Shown here: positions 1 to 10,931 of the stretch, one piece after another | Layout: each line of letters begins with the position of its first letter | How positions within the stretch are numbered: the stretch's first letter is position 1 | NCBI RefSeq assembly: GCF_036017915.1 | Contig: NZ_CP107929.1 | Coordinates: forward strand, 6,251,001 to 6,315,000 | Length of the DNA: 64,000 nucleotides | DNA from: Micromonospora sp. NBC_00421 | GTDB taxonomy: Bacteria > Actinomycetota > Actinomycetes > Mycobacteriales > Micromonosporaceae | Direction of reading: 5' to 3' | Position numbers and translations under genes: made by a program | The notes under the pieces: generated by a model | Told to the model about the DNA's origin: nothing | The model's input: the letters and a program-made list of their open reading frames with translations, nothing else | The model's database searches: none

Positions 1-2
1 GG

Positions 3-1313
3 GTATCGGTCACCGGTCGGGTGATCTTCGTACGGAACACCGGCAAGCTCTGCTTCGCGACCCTGCGCGACGGCGACGGCACCGAGCTGCAGGCGATGCT
101 CTCCCTGGACCGGGTCGGGGCGGAGCGGCTGGACGACTGGAAGCGCCTGGTCGACCTGGGTGACCACGTGGGTGTCACCGGTGAGGTGATCACCAGCCGG
201 CGGGGTGAGCTGTCGGTGCTCGCCGACGAATGGGCGGTGACCGCCAAGGCGCTGCGTCCGCTGCCGGTGGCGCACAAGCCGCTGAGCGAGGAGGCCCGGG
301 TACGGCAGCGTTACGTGGACCTGATCGTCCGTCCGCAGGCCCGGCAGATGGTCCGCACCCGGGCCGCGGCGGTGCGTAGCCTGCGTGATTCGTTGCACGG
401 GCAGGGATTCATCGAGGTCGAGACGCCGATGCTCCAGTTGCTGCACGGTGGCGCGGCGGCCCGCCCATTCGTGACCCACAGCAATGCACTCGGTACCGAT
501 CTGTATCTGCGAATCGCGCCGGAACTGTTTCTCAAGCGTGCCGTGGTCGGTGGGGTCGACCGGGTCTTCGAGATCAACCGCAACTTCCGCAATGAGGGAG
601 TCGACTCGTCGCACTCACCGGAGTTCGCCATGCTGGAGACCTACCAGGCGTACGGCGACTACGACACGATGGCCGCGCTGACCCGTAATCTCGTGCGGCA
701 GGCGGCGGTGGCGGTCAGCGGCTCGACGACGGTGACCCACGCGGACGGCCAGGAGTTCGACCTGGGCGGCGAGTGGCGCTCGGTGACCCTCTTCGGGGTG
801 CTTTCCGAGGCGCTCGGCGAGGAGGTCACGGTCCGCACCGACCGGGCCCGCCTGGTGGAGTACGCCGACAAGGTGGGGCTCGCGGTCGACCCGAAGTGGG
901 GTCCGGGCAAGCTGGCCGAGGAGCTGTTCGAGGAACTGGTGGTGCCGGGCCTCCAGGCACCGACCTTCGTCCGGGACTACCCGGAGGAGACCAGCCCGTT
1001 GACCCGGGCCCACCGCAGTGAGCCGGGCCTGGCCGAGAAGTGGGACCTCTACGTGCTCGGTTTCGAGCTGGGCACCGCGTACTCCGAGCTGGTGGACCCG
1101 GTGGTGCAGCGGGAGCGGCTGGTCGCGCAGGCGCAGCTGGCGGCCCGGGGCGACGACGAGGCGATGCGGCTGGACGAGGATTTCCTCCGGGCGATGGAGT
1201 ACGGAATGCCGCCGGCCGGGGGTATGGGAATGGGAATCGACAGGCTGTTGATGGCGCTGACCGGCCTGGGAATTCGGGAAACCATCCTCTTCCCGTTGGT
1301 CCGCGCCGAGTAG
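3..1313 (+). CDS. lysS: Lysyl-tRNA synthetase, class II (5' end outside window)
   Basis: Charges tRNA-Lys with lysine in the cytoplasm. The frame is open to the left edge (codons from base 3 read VSVTGRV, typical of the OB-fold anticodon-binding domain), so the N-terminus lies outside and the GTG at 21 is internal. About 436 residues are visible against roughly 500 in the family. Class II motif 2 is seen as [11 protein letters not shown], and motif 3 as [15 protein letters not shown] near the C-terminus. It lies just upstream of lsr2, as in mycobacteria. Family assignment is firm. Confidence 0.96.
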   Translation, partial: VSVTGRVIFVRNTGKLCFATLRDGDGTELQAMLSLDRVGAERLDDWKRLVDLGDHVGVTGEVITSRRGELSVLADEWAVTAKALRPLPVAHKPLSEEARVRQRYVDLIVRPQARQMVRTRAAAVRSLRDSLHGQGFIEVETPMLQLLHGGAAARPFVTHSNALGTDLYLRIAPELFLKRAVVGGVDRVFEINRNFRNEGVDSSHSPEFAMLETYQAYGDYDTMAALTRNLVRQAAVAVSGSTTVTHADGQEFDLGGEWRSVTLFGVLSEALGEEVTVRTDRARLVEYADKVGLAVDPKWGPGKLAEELFEELVVPGLQAPTFVRDYPEETSPLTRAHRSEPGLAEKWDLYVLGFELGTAYSELVDPVVQRERLVAQAQLAARGDDEAMRLDEDFLRAMEYGMPPAGGMGMGIDRLLMALTGLGIRETILFPLVRAE

Positions 1314-1352
1314 CCGGCGGCAGGACCTTAGCCGGGTCGTTACGCCATCCTA

Positions 1353-1402
1353 TTGACGCGGCAAGCATCGGGCAGGTTATCGTGCTCCTATTGCAGGAGC
1401 AC
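1353..1402 (+). promoter_or_regulatory. lsr2 promoter candidate and 5' leader hairpin
   Basis: TTGACG at 1353-1358 resembles a -35 box, with TATCGT (1378-1383) or the overlapping GTTATC as -10. Immediately downstream, 1382-1389 and 1395-1402 form a perfect 8-bp stem with a 5-nt loop, ending 8 nt before the ribosome-binding site. The hairpin is seen directly; a role in expression is inference. Confidence 0.45.
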
Positions 1403-1425
1403 CCTGCTCGAAAGGAATGTGGGAC

Positions 1426-1770
1426 GTGGCCAAGCAGATCATTCACAAGCTGGTCGATGACCTGGACGGCGGGGACGCGGACGAGACCGTCAAGTTCGCC
1501 CTCGACGGCGTTCAGTACGAGATCGACCTGTCGAACTCCAACGCCGACAAATTGCGGGACGTTTTCGCGCCGTACGTGGCCGCCGGCACCCGGGTCGGTC
1601 GGGGCGGCGTGGTCGTGGGCGGCCGGGCCGCCCGGGGCCGGGGCGGTGCGACGGCCGACCGCGAGCAGAACAAGGCGATCCGGTCCTGGGCCAAGAAGAA
1701 CGGCAAGGACATCTCCGACCGGGGGCGCATCCCGCAGGAGATCGTCGACGAGTACCACGCGACCCGCTGA
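1426..1770 (+). CDS. lsr2: Lsr2, nucleoid-associated xenogeneic silencer
   Basis: Histone-like protein that bridges AT-rich DNA and silences horizontally acquired genes. The 114 residues begin MAKQIIHKLVDDLDGG, the hallmark Lsr2 N-terminus (dimerisation domain). The C-terminal DNA-binding domain carries the RGR minor-groove motif in SDRGRIP. I chose GTG 1426 because it gives the canonical MAKQ start and lies 9 nt after AAAGGA; the ATG at 1417 directly abuts that ribosome-binding site. A 16-bp-arm hairpin follows the stop codon. Confidence 0.95.
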   Translation: MAKQIIHKLVDDLDGGDADETVKFALDGVQYEIDLSNSNADKLRDVFAPYVAAGTRVGRGGVVVGGRAARGRGGATADREQNKAIRSWAKKNGKDISDRGRIPQEIVDEYHATR

Positions 1771-1786
1771 GCAGTCGGCGGCGACC

Positions 1787-1824
1787 CGACGCCGGGCCGG
1801 AGCACCCCCTCCGGGCCGGCGTCG
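1787..1824 (+). terminator. Hairpin terminator after lsr2
   Basis: Arms 1787-1802 and 1809-1824 pair over 16 bp with one G-G mismatch and a 6-nt loop, 17 bp after the lsr2 stop codon. There is no U-tract, as is common in actinobacteria. Confidence 0.6.
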
Positions 1825-2209
1825 CCGTCTCCGGGTGTCTCCCGGCGTCGCGGTGGGCGCTCGCCGAGCCGGCTCCGGGAGGGAAGTTCTCCGGTGCCGG
1901 GGGCGTTGTCCACAGCCGGTGGATAGTTCGTCCACAGCCTGTGGATGGCCCACGAAGGCCCCCGGCGGGTGTCCCGTGCACCCGGGAATTTCGCTCTGCG
2001 CGTACAGGTTGGGGTGCCGGAACACCTCCTGAGCGCGGATGGTTGGTCATAACGACGTCGGAACGGCTCGGTGCGAGGAGACACGACCTCAGCGGAGTCG
2101 GTCAGCGGCGATAGAGTAAGGAGGCACGGACGCCCGTCCCGGACGTTCGCGCACCGGCCCCGCCAAGATCTCGCAGTCGAGGCGCACGGCACGTGAGGAG
2201 CACGAGGGC
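1825..2209 (+). promoter_or_regulatory. clpC upstream region: DnaA-box-like cluster and ClgR-like site
   Basis: No gene is seen here. TTGTCCACA at 1906-1914 matches the actinobacterial DnaA box exactly. Related 9-mers lie at 1928-1936 (TCGTCCACA) and, on the minus strand, at 1940-1948 (CCATCCACA). CGC-N5-GCG at 1992-2002 has the symmetry of the ClgR operator described upstream of clp genes in actinobacteria, but inner bases differ from the consensus I recall. The clpC ribosome-binding site (GTGAGGAG) lies near 2192. The motifs are seen; the regulators are inference. Confidence 0.4.
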
Positions 2210-4735
<2,526 letters not shown>

Positions 4736-4755
4736 TCGGCAGGGCACAGAGCACG

Positions 4756-4797
4756 AGGGCGACGGCCCGGTGGCGTGAGCCACCGGGCCGTCGCCCT
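4756..4797. terminator. Bidirectional terminator between clpC and mutY
   Basis: Perfect 19-bp arms (4756-4774 and 4779-4797) with a GTGA loop lie in the 129-bp gap between the convergent clpC and mutY stop codons. It could end transcription from both sides. Confidence 0.85.
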
Positions 4798-4864
4798 TCA
4801 ATCTGTCCGCCCACGGTGCGGGTCCTGCTCACCGTGGGGCGGCACTGGCTGTCGTGACCCGCGG

Positions 4865-5770
4865 TCAGCCGGGGAGGGGTTGGGCGGCGGGGCCGTCGCC
4901 GATGAGCCGGAAATTCTCCTCACCGACCGGCTCCACCAGGCCGTCCTTCACCAGCCCGGCCAGGGCCCGGGCCCGCTGCACGTCGTCGTGCCACACCTGG
5001 TCGAGCCGCTGGTGCGGCACCGGGCCGGTGGCGTCCCGGAGCACTCCGAGCAGCAGTCCCCGCACCTGACGGTCGGTACCGGCGTACCGCTGGGGTCGGC
5101 GGGTCGGGCCGGCGGGCGCCACCTGGCCGGTGGCCCGCCAGGCACAGACCGACTCGACCGGGCAGGCCGGACAGCGCGGCGAGCGGGCGGTGCAGACGAT
5201 CGCGCCGAGTTCCATGAAGGCGGCACTGGCAAGCGCCGCAGCCGCCGGCTCGACCGGTAGCAACTCCTCGCAGGCGACCAGGTCGGCCGGGGTGGTGGCC
5301 GGGCCGGCGTCCGGGTCGCCGGCAACGGCCCGGGAGACGACCCGCCGGACGTTCGTGTCGACCACCGGGTGCCGCTGACCGTACGCGAACGCGGCGACCG
5401 CCCTGGCCGTGTACGTCCCGATGCCGGGCAACGCCAGCAACTGGTCCAGTTGGTCGGGTACCCGACCGCCGTGCCGTTCCACGATCGCCACCGCGCAGTC
5501 GCGCAGCCGTACCGCCCGACGGGGGTAGCCGAGCCGGCCCCACATCCGGATCGCCTCGGCCGGAGTGTCGGCGGCGAGGGCGGCGGGATCGGGCCACCGC
5601 CCGAGCCAGGCGTGCCAGGCGGGGAGTACGCGTACCACCGGGGTCTGCTGGAGCATGACCTCGCTGACCAGGATCGGCCAGGCCCCGATACCGGGCACCC
5701 GCCAGGGCAGGTCGCGGGCGTTCTTTTCGTACCACCGGCTGACCAGGGTGGTGAAGGTGGGTTCAGTCAT
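4865..5770 (-). CDS. mutY: MutY, A/G-specific adenine glycosylase
   Basis: Base-excision repair enzyme that removes adenine mispaired with 8-oxoguanine. It has 301 residues from the start MTEPTFTTL. Visible features are the catalytic Glu in SEVMLQQTP (E37), the helix-hairpin-helix LPGIGTYTA followed by the catalytic Asp of VDTNV (D138), and a [4Fe-4S] loop C-X6-C-X2-C-X5-C (C193, C200, C203, C209). The C-terminal oxoG-recognition domain is short or divergent, as in other actinobacterial MutY proteins. It is divergent from the ACT-domain gene. A much longer N-terminal extension is open but has no family similarity. Confidence 0.93.
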   Translation of the reverse strand: MTEPTFTTLVSRWYEKNARDLPWRVPGIGAWPILVSEVMLQQTPVVRVLPAWHAWLGRWPDPAALAADTPAEAIRMWGRLGYPRRAVRLRDCAVAIVERHGGRVPDQLDQLLALPGIGTYTARAVAAFAYGQRHPVVDTNVRRVVSRAVAGDPDAGPATTPADLVACEELLPVEPAAAALASAAFMELGAIVCTARSPRCPACPVESVCAWRATGQVAPAGPTRRPQRYAGTDRQVRGLLLGVLRDATGPVPHQRLDQVWHDDVQRARALAGLVKDGLVEPVGEENFRLIGDGPAAQPLPG

Positions 5771-5866
5771 CGCGCCGACGATGATGTCACGCCGTGCCTT
5801 CCCGCTGGTTGGGCGGGAAGGGCGGGGCGTCCCCGGGGTGCCCGACGGATCGGGCAGAATGCCCGG

Positions 5867-6379
5867 ATGAGCGAGCTCGCGATCACCGTCATCGGCCGGG
5901 ACCGGCCCGGCATCGTGGCCGACGTCGCCGAGGTGCTCGCCCGGCTCGGGGCGAACCTCACCGACTCCACCATGACCCGGCTGCGCGGTCACTTCGCCAT
6001 GACGTTGGTCTGTGTCGGCCCGACCGCCGGTGAGGTCGAGGCGGCCATGGCCCCGCTGGCCGCCGACGGCCAACTGCTGGCCACCGTACGCGCGGTCACC
6101 CCGGACGGTACGTCGGCGTCGGCGGGTGAGCCGTACGTGCTGGCGGTGCACGGCGCGGACCGGATGGGCATCGTGGCGGCGATGACCCGGGTGATCGCCG
6201 AGGCCGGCGGCAACGTGACGGACCTGAGCACCCGGCTGGCCGGTTCGCTCTACGTGGTGGTGGCCGAGGTTGACCTGCCTGCGGGCAGCGCCGACGACCT
6301 GACCGGCCGGCTCTCCGAGGTCGCCGCCGACCTGGGTGTCGGGTTCTCCCTGCGCCCCGCCGACCCGGAACTCCTGTGA
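5867..6379 (+). CDS. Tandem ACT-domain protein (GcvR-like)
   Basis: The 170 residues comprise two ACT repeats: ITVIGRDRPGIVADVAEVLA (about 5-24) and VLAVHGADRMGIVAAMTRVI (about 90-110). ACT domains bind small ligands, usually amino acids. Stand-alone double-ACT proteins include the glycine-cleavage regulator GcvR, but no gcv genes are nearby, so the ligand is unknown. The hexamer CAGAAT lies 12 nt before the ATG and no Shine-Dalgarno is seen, which suggests leaderless translation. Its stop codon overlaps the first mini-ORF of the 59-bp repeat array that leads into def. Confidence 0.85.
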   Translation: MSELAITVIGRDRPGIVADVAEVLARLGANLTDSTMTRLRGHFAMTLVCVGPTAGEVEAAMAPLAADGQLLATVRAVTPDGTSASAGEPYVLAVHGADRMGIVAAMTRVIAEAGGNVTDLSTRLAGSLYVVVAEVDLPAGSADDLTGRLSEVAADLGVGFSLRPADPELL

Positions 6380-6552
6380 GCGCGAGGAGTGAGCGGGGTT
6401 TGCGAGCCCCGCAGTCGCGAACAGAGGTGATCCTGTGAGCGCGAGGAGTGAGCGGGGTTTGCGAGCCCCGCAGTCGCGAACAGAGGTGATCCCGTGAGCG
6501 CGAGGAGTGAGCGGGGTTTGCGAGCCCCGCAGTCGCGAACGGAGATGATCCC
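6376..6552 (+). repeat. Three tandem 59-bp units forming coupled mini-ORFs
   Basis: Units start at 6376, 6435 and 6494; copies 1 and 2 are nearly identical and copy 3 differs at a few 3' positions. Each starts GTGAGC and carries a GCGGGG...CCCCGC stem around a TTTGCGAG loop. It then reads 20 codons to a TGA that overlaps the next unit's GTG as GTGA. The ACT gene's TGA (6377-6379) overlaps the first GTG, and the third unit's TGA overlaps the def start (6553). Each unit ends with a GAGGTGATC- or GGAGATGATC-type ribosome-binding site. The period of 59 (20 codons plus stop, minus the overlap) preserves the coupling. Confidence 0.9.
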
Positions 6553-7116
6553 GTGAGCGGGGAGCCGTACGCCGGGCTCGGCGGCTGGACCCCGGCGGCG
6601 CTGGGCGTACCGGGGGAGGTGCGCCGGGTGGTCTGTGCCCCCGAATCGGTGCTGAGCCGGCCGGGGCCGGAGGTGGACCCGACCGCCGAGGAGACCGTCC
6701 GGCTCGCTGCGGACCTGGTGGCCACCATGCGGGTCTCACCCGGCTGCGTGGGTCTGGCGGCGCCGCAGATCGGGGTGGGCGCGCAGGTGTTCGCGGTGGA
6801 CGTGACCGGCCATCCCAAGGCGGTGACGGTGCATGGCACCTTCGTGCTCTGCAACGCCCGGGTGGTGGAGGCGAGCCGGTGGAAGCCGGGCCGGGAGGGC
6901 TGCATGTCGGTGCCCGACCTGACCGGTGACGTGAAGCGGGCCAGCCGGTTGGTGGTCGAGGGGGTGCTGCCCGGCAGTGGTGCGCCGGTCCGGCTGGTCA
7001 CCGACGGCTTCGAGGCCCGCGCACTGCAACACGAGATCGACCACTGCGCCGGCCTGCTCTTCCTCGATCGGGTGGCCGGTGCGCACGCGGTCTACCAGCG
7101 CAAGGTGTACCTGTGA
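6553..7116 (+). CDS. def: Peptide deformylase
   Basis: Metalloenzyme that removes the N-formyl group from nascent proteins. The 187 residues contain all three family motifs: GCVGLAAPQ (64-72, the GXGXAAXQ motif), EGCMS (115-119, with the Cys metal ligand), and HEIDH (160-164, with two His ligands and the catalytic Glu). The GTG start overlaps the stop codon of the third mini-ORF, and GGAGATGATC in that unit is its ribosome-binding site, so expression may depend on the repeat array. The N-terminal 30 residues are longer than in the minimal enzyme. Confidence 0.93.
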   Translation: MSGEPYAGLGGWTPAALGVPGEVRRVVCAPESVLSRPGPEVDPTAEETVRLAADLVATMRVSPGCVGLAAPQIGVGAQVFAVDVTGHPKAVTVHGTFVLCNARVVEASRWKPGREGCMSVPDLTGDVKRASRLVVEGVLPGSGAPVRLVTDGFEARALQHEIDHCAGLLFLDRVAGAHAVYQRKVYL

Positions 7117-7255
7117 CGCGTCCTGTGCGGGGGTGGGGGAGCCGGGCCGAATTCCGGGCGACCGTCGTGAGTGGAGGGTCGTTTCCGAGCCGGTGGTCGG
7201 CGACCGGCGAGTCGTTCCCGGTCCTCGTGCGTCGCGCCGCTACGGTGGGGGCATC

Positions 7256-7987
7256 ATGCGTCTGACGGTCGGTCCCCTGCCATCCGCCGTGTACTGGCGG
7301 CGTCGCGCCGTCGTACTCGGGGCGGGGCTTCTCTTTCTGATTGTCCTGCTCTACTCGTGCACCCGGTCCGGGGACACCAGCACCACACCGGGTGCCGGGT
7401 CCTCGACGTCGGCTCCCGCGGCGGGCGGCGCGTCGCCGACGGCCGCCTCGCCGCCTCCCGGGTCCGCGTCACCGTCCGGTCCGTCCGACTCGCCGGACTC
7501 GTCGGCCGGGCCGACCACCGCCCCGGGTACGAGCAGCACGCCGCCGGCCGATCCGCCCGCTGCACCTGTCAATCCGGCCCGGGTGGACGACGGCACCTGC
7601 ACCGACGGCGAGATCGCGGTGACCCCGGTGGCGCTCCCCGCCGAGGTGCGTCGGGGTGCCCCGGTGGACCTGAGCCTCAAGATCCGGAACAAGTCACAGC
7701 GGACCTGTAACCGGGACGTCGGCGCGGACGTCCAGGAGTTGTTCATCAAGTCCGGTGCGGAGAAGGTCTGGTCGTCGGACACCTGTGGCACCGGCAAGGG
7801 CTCCGACCCGCAGTCCTTCACCCCGGGCTTCGAGCGCTCCTACCAGCTCACCTGGAACGGTATGGACGCCAGCCGGTGCAGCCAGGGGGTGGCCTCGGGG
7901 CCCAACCCGCCGGCCGGCAACTACCAGGTCTTCGCCCGGGTTGGCACCAAGCTGAGCGAGCCGGTGAAACTGGTCGTCACCGGCTGA
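7256..7987 (+). CDS. Membrane-anchored extracellular protein with Ser/Pro-rich linker
   Basis: No function is recognised. The 243 residues have a short basic N-terminus (WRRR), one hydrophobic helix (about 18-36, AVVLGAGLLFLIVLLYSC) and a Ser/Pro/Thr/Ala linker to about residue 100. A compact domain with four cysteines (DGTC, RTCN, DTCG, RCSQ) follows and looks like a secreted immunoglobulin-like fold. The Cys at the helix end does not form a clean lipobox, so a signal anchor is more likely than a lipoprotein. TACGGT lies 15 nt before the ATG with no ribosome-binding site, which fits a leaderless transcript. Confidence 0.7.
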   Translation: MRLTVGPLPSAVYWRRRAVVLGAGLLFLIVLLYSCTRSGDTSTTPGAGSSTSAPAAGGASPTAASPPPGSASPSGPSDSPDSSAGPTTAPGTSSTPPADPPAAPVNPARVDDGTCTDGEIAVTPVALPAEVRRGAPVDLSLKIRNKSQRTCNRDVGADVQELFIKSGAEKVWSSDTCGTGKGSDPQSFTPGFERSYQLTWNGMDASRCSQGVASGPNPPAGNYQVFARVGTKLSEPVKLVVTG

Positions 7988-8012
7988 CCCGGGCCGCGGG
8001 TCGATCACCGGC

Positions 8013-8040
8013 GCTGACCGGCTCGGCCGAGCCGGTCAGC
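8013..8040. terminator. Perfect palindrome between convergent genes
   Basis: Arms of 13 bp (8013-8025 and 8028-8040) are separated by 2 nt and lie between the stop codons of the secreted protein (+) and disA (-). A bidirectional terminator is the simplest reading. Confidence 0.65.
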
Positions 8041-8060
8041 CTGGTCGTGACCGACGCCGG

Positions 8061-9242
8061 TCAGACGTAGCGTTCCAGGATGGACGCCTCGGCCAACCGG
8101 GACAGCCCCTCCCGGACGCCCCGGGCCCGCGCGTCGCCGACCCCCTCGACGGCCTGCAGGTCCTCCACGGTGGCACCGAGCAGCCGCTGGAGGCTGCCGA
8201 AGTGCAGCACCAGCCGGTCGACGATCGCCGCCGGCAGCCGGGGCACCTTGGCCAGCAGGCGGAACCCGCGCGGGCTGACCGCCGCGTCGAGGGCGTCGGA
8301 AGCGGCCGGGTAACCGATCGCCTTGGCGACCGCGACCAGGTCGATCAGCTCGGTCGCGCCGAGCAGGTCCAGCTCGACCAGGGCCTCGTCGAGGGTGCGC
8401 GACTTGCGGCCGGTGGGCAGGTAGTCCCGGATGACCAGGGTGCGGTCGGCGTCGACGCCGGCCATCAACTCGTCGAGTTGAAGGGCGAGCAGCCGGCCGT
8501 CGGTGCCCAGCTCGACCACGTACCCGGCGATCTCGTCGGCGATCCGGCGGACCATCTCCAGCCGCTGCACCACTGCGACCGCGTCCCGGACGGTGACCAG
8601 GTCCTCGATCTCCAGCGCGGAGAGGGTGCCGGAGACCTCGTCGAGGCGGAGCTTGTAGCGCTCCAGGGTGGCCAGGGCCTGGTTGGCCCGGGAGAGGATC
8701 GCTGCCGAGTCGTCCAGCACGTGTCGCTGGCCGTTGACGTAGAGGCTGATGATCCGCATCGACTGGCTGACCGAGATGACCGGATAGCCGGTCTGCCGGG
8801 CCACCCGCTCGGCGGTGCGGTGCCGGGTGCCGGACTCCTCGGTGGGGATGGAGGGGTCGGGCATCAGGTGTACGCCGGCCTGGACGATCCGGGTGCCGTC
8901 GCTGGAGAGCACCACCGCGCCGTCCATCTTGCACAGCTCGCGGACCCGGGTCGCGGAGAATTCGACGTCCATCGGGAAGCCGCCGGTGCAGATCCCGTCG
9001 ACGACCTTGTCGTAGCCGAGCACGATCAGGGCACCCGTCCGCCCACGCAGGATGCGTTCGAGCCCGTCGCGCAGCGCGGTTCCGGGTGCCATCAGGGCGA
9101 GGTTGGCCCGCAGCGGATCACCGGCGCTGCCGGTGGCCCCGGTGACGCTCACGCTGATCGGACGGGTGGGTGAGCCCACGGCAGCGGCGCGGGTGTGGGG
9201 CGTCGCGCCGGCAGGCTTGGCGGCGTCGCGGTCGGTCGGCAC
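8061..9242 (-). CDS. disA: DisA, DNA-integrity scanning diadenylate cyclase
   Basis: Makes cyclic di-AMP from two ATP and senses branched DNA. The N-terminal DAC domain shows the signature motifs [11 protein letters not shown] and [11 protein letters not shown] helical linker follows, then a C-terminal helix-hairpin-helix region ([19 protein letters not shown]). I place the start at GTG 9242 because TAGACT (9249-9254) begins 12 nt upstream, the leaderless spacing seen elsewhere here; GTG 9248, two codons earlier, directly abuts that hexamer. It lies downstream of radA, whose product is known to interact with DisA in other bacteria. Confidence 0.95.
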   Translation of the reverse strand: MPTDRDAAKPAGATPHTRAAAVGSPTRPISVSVTGATGSAGDPLRANLALMAPGTALRDGLERILRGRTGALIVLGYDKVVDGICTGGFPMDVEFSATRVRELCKMDGAVVLSSDGTRIVQAGVHLMPDPSIPTEESGTRHRTAERVARQTGYPVISVSQSMRIISLYVNGQRHVLDDSAAILSRANQALATLERYKLRLDEVSGTLSALEIEDLVTVRDAVAVVQRLEMVRRIADEIAGYVVELGTDGRLLALQLDELMAGVDADRTLVIRDYLPTGRKSRTLDEALVELDLLGATELIDLVAVAKAIGYPAASDALDAAVSPRGFRLLAKVPRLPAAIVDRLVLHFGSLQRLLGATVEDLQAVEGVGDARARGVREGLSRLAEASILERYV

Positions 9243-9385
9243 GCGCACAGTCTACGGACTGCCCTGCGGTGGGTGCTCCCGTGGTTACTGTGATGTGTCA
9301 CGGCGTCGGGGTCTTCCCACCTGCCGGACGTGCCGGGCGTTGTCCGGTATGGCCCGACCGGTCCGTGGGTGTCGGCCACCCTCGG

Positions 9386-10837
9386 TCACTCCGCGGATGC
9401 ACGGGCGACAGCCTGGAGCGCCGATCGCACGTCCGTGACCTCGGTCACCTGCATGTTCCCGGGGCCGGCACCGGTGCTGTCGGGGCCGCATCCGGGCGGC
9501 ACGAGGGCCGTCCGGAAGCCGAGCCGGGCGGCTTCGGCGAGTCGGCGGGGGACCGCACCGACCCGGCGTACCTCGCCGGTCAGCCCGACCTCGCCGATCG
9601 CCACCAGGTGCGGCGCGATCGCCAGGTTGAGCCCGCCGGAGGCGACCGCCAGCGCTACCGCGAGATCGGCGGCCGGCTCGACCACCCGGATCCCGCCGAC
9701 GGTGGCCGCGAAGACCTCCCGGTCGTGCAGGGTCAGCCGCTCGGTACGACGTTGGAGCACCGCCAGCACCATGGCCAACCGGGCCCCGTCGAGCCCCGAG
9801 ACGGTACGCCGGGGCGAGCCGGCCACCGTCGCCCCGATCAGCGCCTGCACCTCGGTCAGCAGCGCCCTGCGCCCCTCCATCGCCACCGTGACGCAGGTGC
9901 CCGGGACCGGCTCGGAGTAGCGGGTGAGGAAGAGCCCGGACGGGTCGGCCAGGCTGCTGATGCCCCCCTCGTGCATCTCGAAGCAACCGACCTCGTCGGC
10001 CGCACCGAACCGGTTCTTGACGCCCCGGACCATCCGCAGCGAGGAGTGCTTGTCGCCCTCGAAGTGCAGCACCACGTCGACCAGGTGCTCCAGCACCCGG
10101 GGACCGGCGACCTGGCCGTCCTTGGTGACGTGGCCGACCAGCACGGTGGCGATGCCGCGCTCCTTGGCGACCGCGACCAGGGCGGCGGTGACGGCCCGCA
10201 CCTGGGTCACCCCGCCCTGCACCCCTTCGCTGCCGGTGGTGGAGATGGTCTGCACCGAGTCGAGGACCAGCAGGCCCGGCTTGACCGCGTCGAGGTGACC
10301 CAGCACGGCGGCCAGGTCGCTCTCGGCGGCCAGCCACAGCTGCTCGTGCAGGGCGCCCATCCGCTCGGCGCGCAGCCGGACCTGGCTGACCGACTCCTCG
10401 CCGCTGACCACCAGCGACGGGCTGCCCGCGGTGGCCGCCCACTGCTGCGCCACGTCGAGCAGCAGGGTGGACTTGCCCACGCCGGGCTCGCCGGCGAGCA
10501 GGACCACCGCGCCGGGGACCAGGCCGCCGCCGAGGACCCGGTCGAGTTCGCTGACCCCGGTGGGCCGGGCGCGGGCCGGCGCGGCGCTGATCGTGGCGAT
10601 CGGTCGGGCCGGCTCGGCCGGCATCCGGGAGCTGACCACCCGGCCGGAGACGACCGGCCCGGTGACCGTGGACTCGACCACCGATCCCCACTCGCCACAC
10701 TCCGGGCAGCGCCCCACCCACTTGGGCGGCTGGTGGCCGCAGGCGTCGCAGGCGTAGGCAGGGCGGGGCTCACGGGCGGCCCGGCCCCGGGCCGCGCCGG
10801 ACGCACCACGGGCGGGAGTCGATCGGGGGGTGGTCAC
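9386..10837 (-). CDS. radA: RadA/Sms, DNA branch-migration ATPase
   Basis: Processes recombination intermediates. The 483 residues have an N-terminal zinc finger (C30, C33, C44, C47), a RecA-like core with Walker A GEPGVGKS (116-123), the RadA-specific KNRFG motif, and a C-terminal Lon-like domain. TAGCGT (10844-10849) lies 12 nt before the GTG start, so the mRNA is probably leaderless. It has the same strand and order as disA (137-bp gap). A strong hairpin isolates it from lpqE upstream. Confidence 0.95.
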   Translation of the reverse strand: MTTPRSTPARGASGAARGRAAREPRPAYACDACGHQPPKWVGRCPECGEWGSVVESTVTGPVVSGRVVSSRMPAEPARPIATISAAPARARPTGVSELDRVLGGGLVPGAVVLLAGEPGVGKSTLLLDVAQQWAATAGSPSLVVSGEESVSQVRLRAERMGALHEQLWLAAESDLAAVLGHLDAVKPGLLVLDSVQTISTTGSEGVQGGVTQVRAVTAALVAVAKERGIATVLVGHVTKDGQVAGPRVLEHLVDVVLHFEGDKHSSLRMVRGVKNRFGAADEVGCFEMHEGGISSLADPSGLFLTRYSEPVPGTCVTVAMEGRRALLTEVQALIGATVAGSPRRTVSGLDGARLAMVLAVLQRRTERLTLHDREVFAATVGGIRVVEPAADLAVALAVASGGLNLAIAPHLVAIGEVGLTGEVRRVGAVPRRLAEAARLGFRTALVPPGCGPDSTGAGPGNMQVTEVTDVRSALQAVARASAE

Positions 10838-10868
10838 CCCAGGACGCTAACCCCGACCGGTGACGAAA

Positions 10869-10904
10869 ACACCGTCGGCGTGGTGGTCACCACGCCGACG
10901 GTGT
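10869..10904 (-). terminator. Terminator after lpqE
   Basis: Perfect 17-bp arms (10869-10885 and 10888-10904) with a 2-nt centre lie in the gap between the lpqE stop and the radA start, both on the minus strand. It probably ends lpqE transcription before radA. Confidence 0.8.
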
Positions 10905-10931
10905 CGTCGGTGCCTTCGGGTCCTGCCCGGG

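Noticed and set aside
1906..1948. DnaA-box cluster as a chromosomal replication origin
   Set aside because: Only three boxes, and no dnaA, dnaN or AT-rich unwinding region nearby.
6376..6552. CRISPR-like array at the 59-bp repeats
   Set aside because: Units abut with no unique spacers and no cas genes are present.
6096..7001. Antisense frames through the 59-bp repeats encoding a repetitive SLLAL-type protein
   Set aside because: The repeat is explained by the plus-strand mini-ORF relay. The antisense frame also runs over def and the ACT gene.
8061..10837. A cyclic di-AMP riboswitch linked to disA
   Set aside because: I looked for a ydaO-type element upstream of genes here and could not identify the conserved core.
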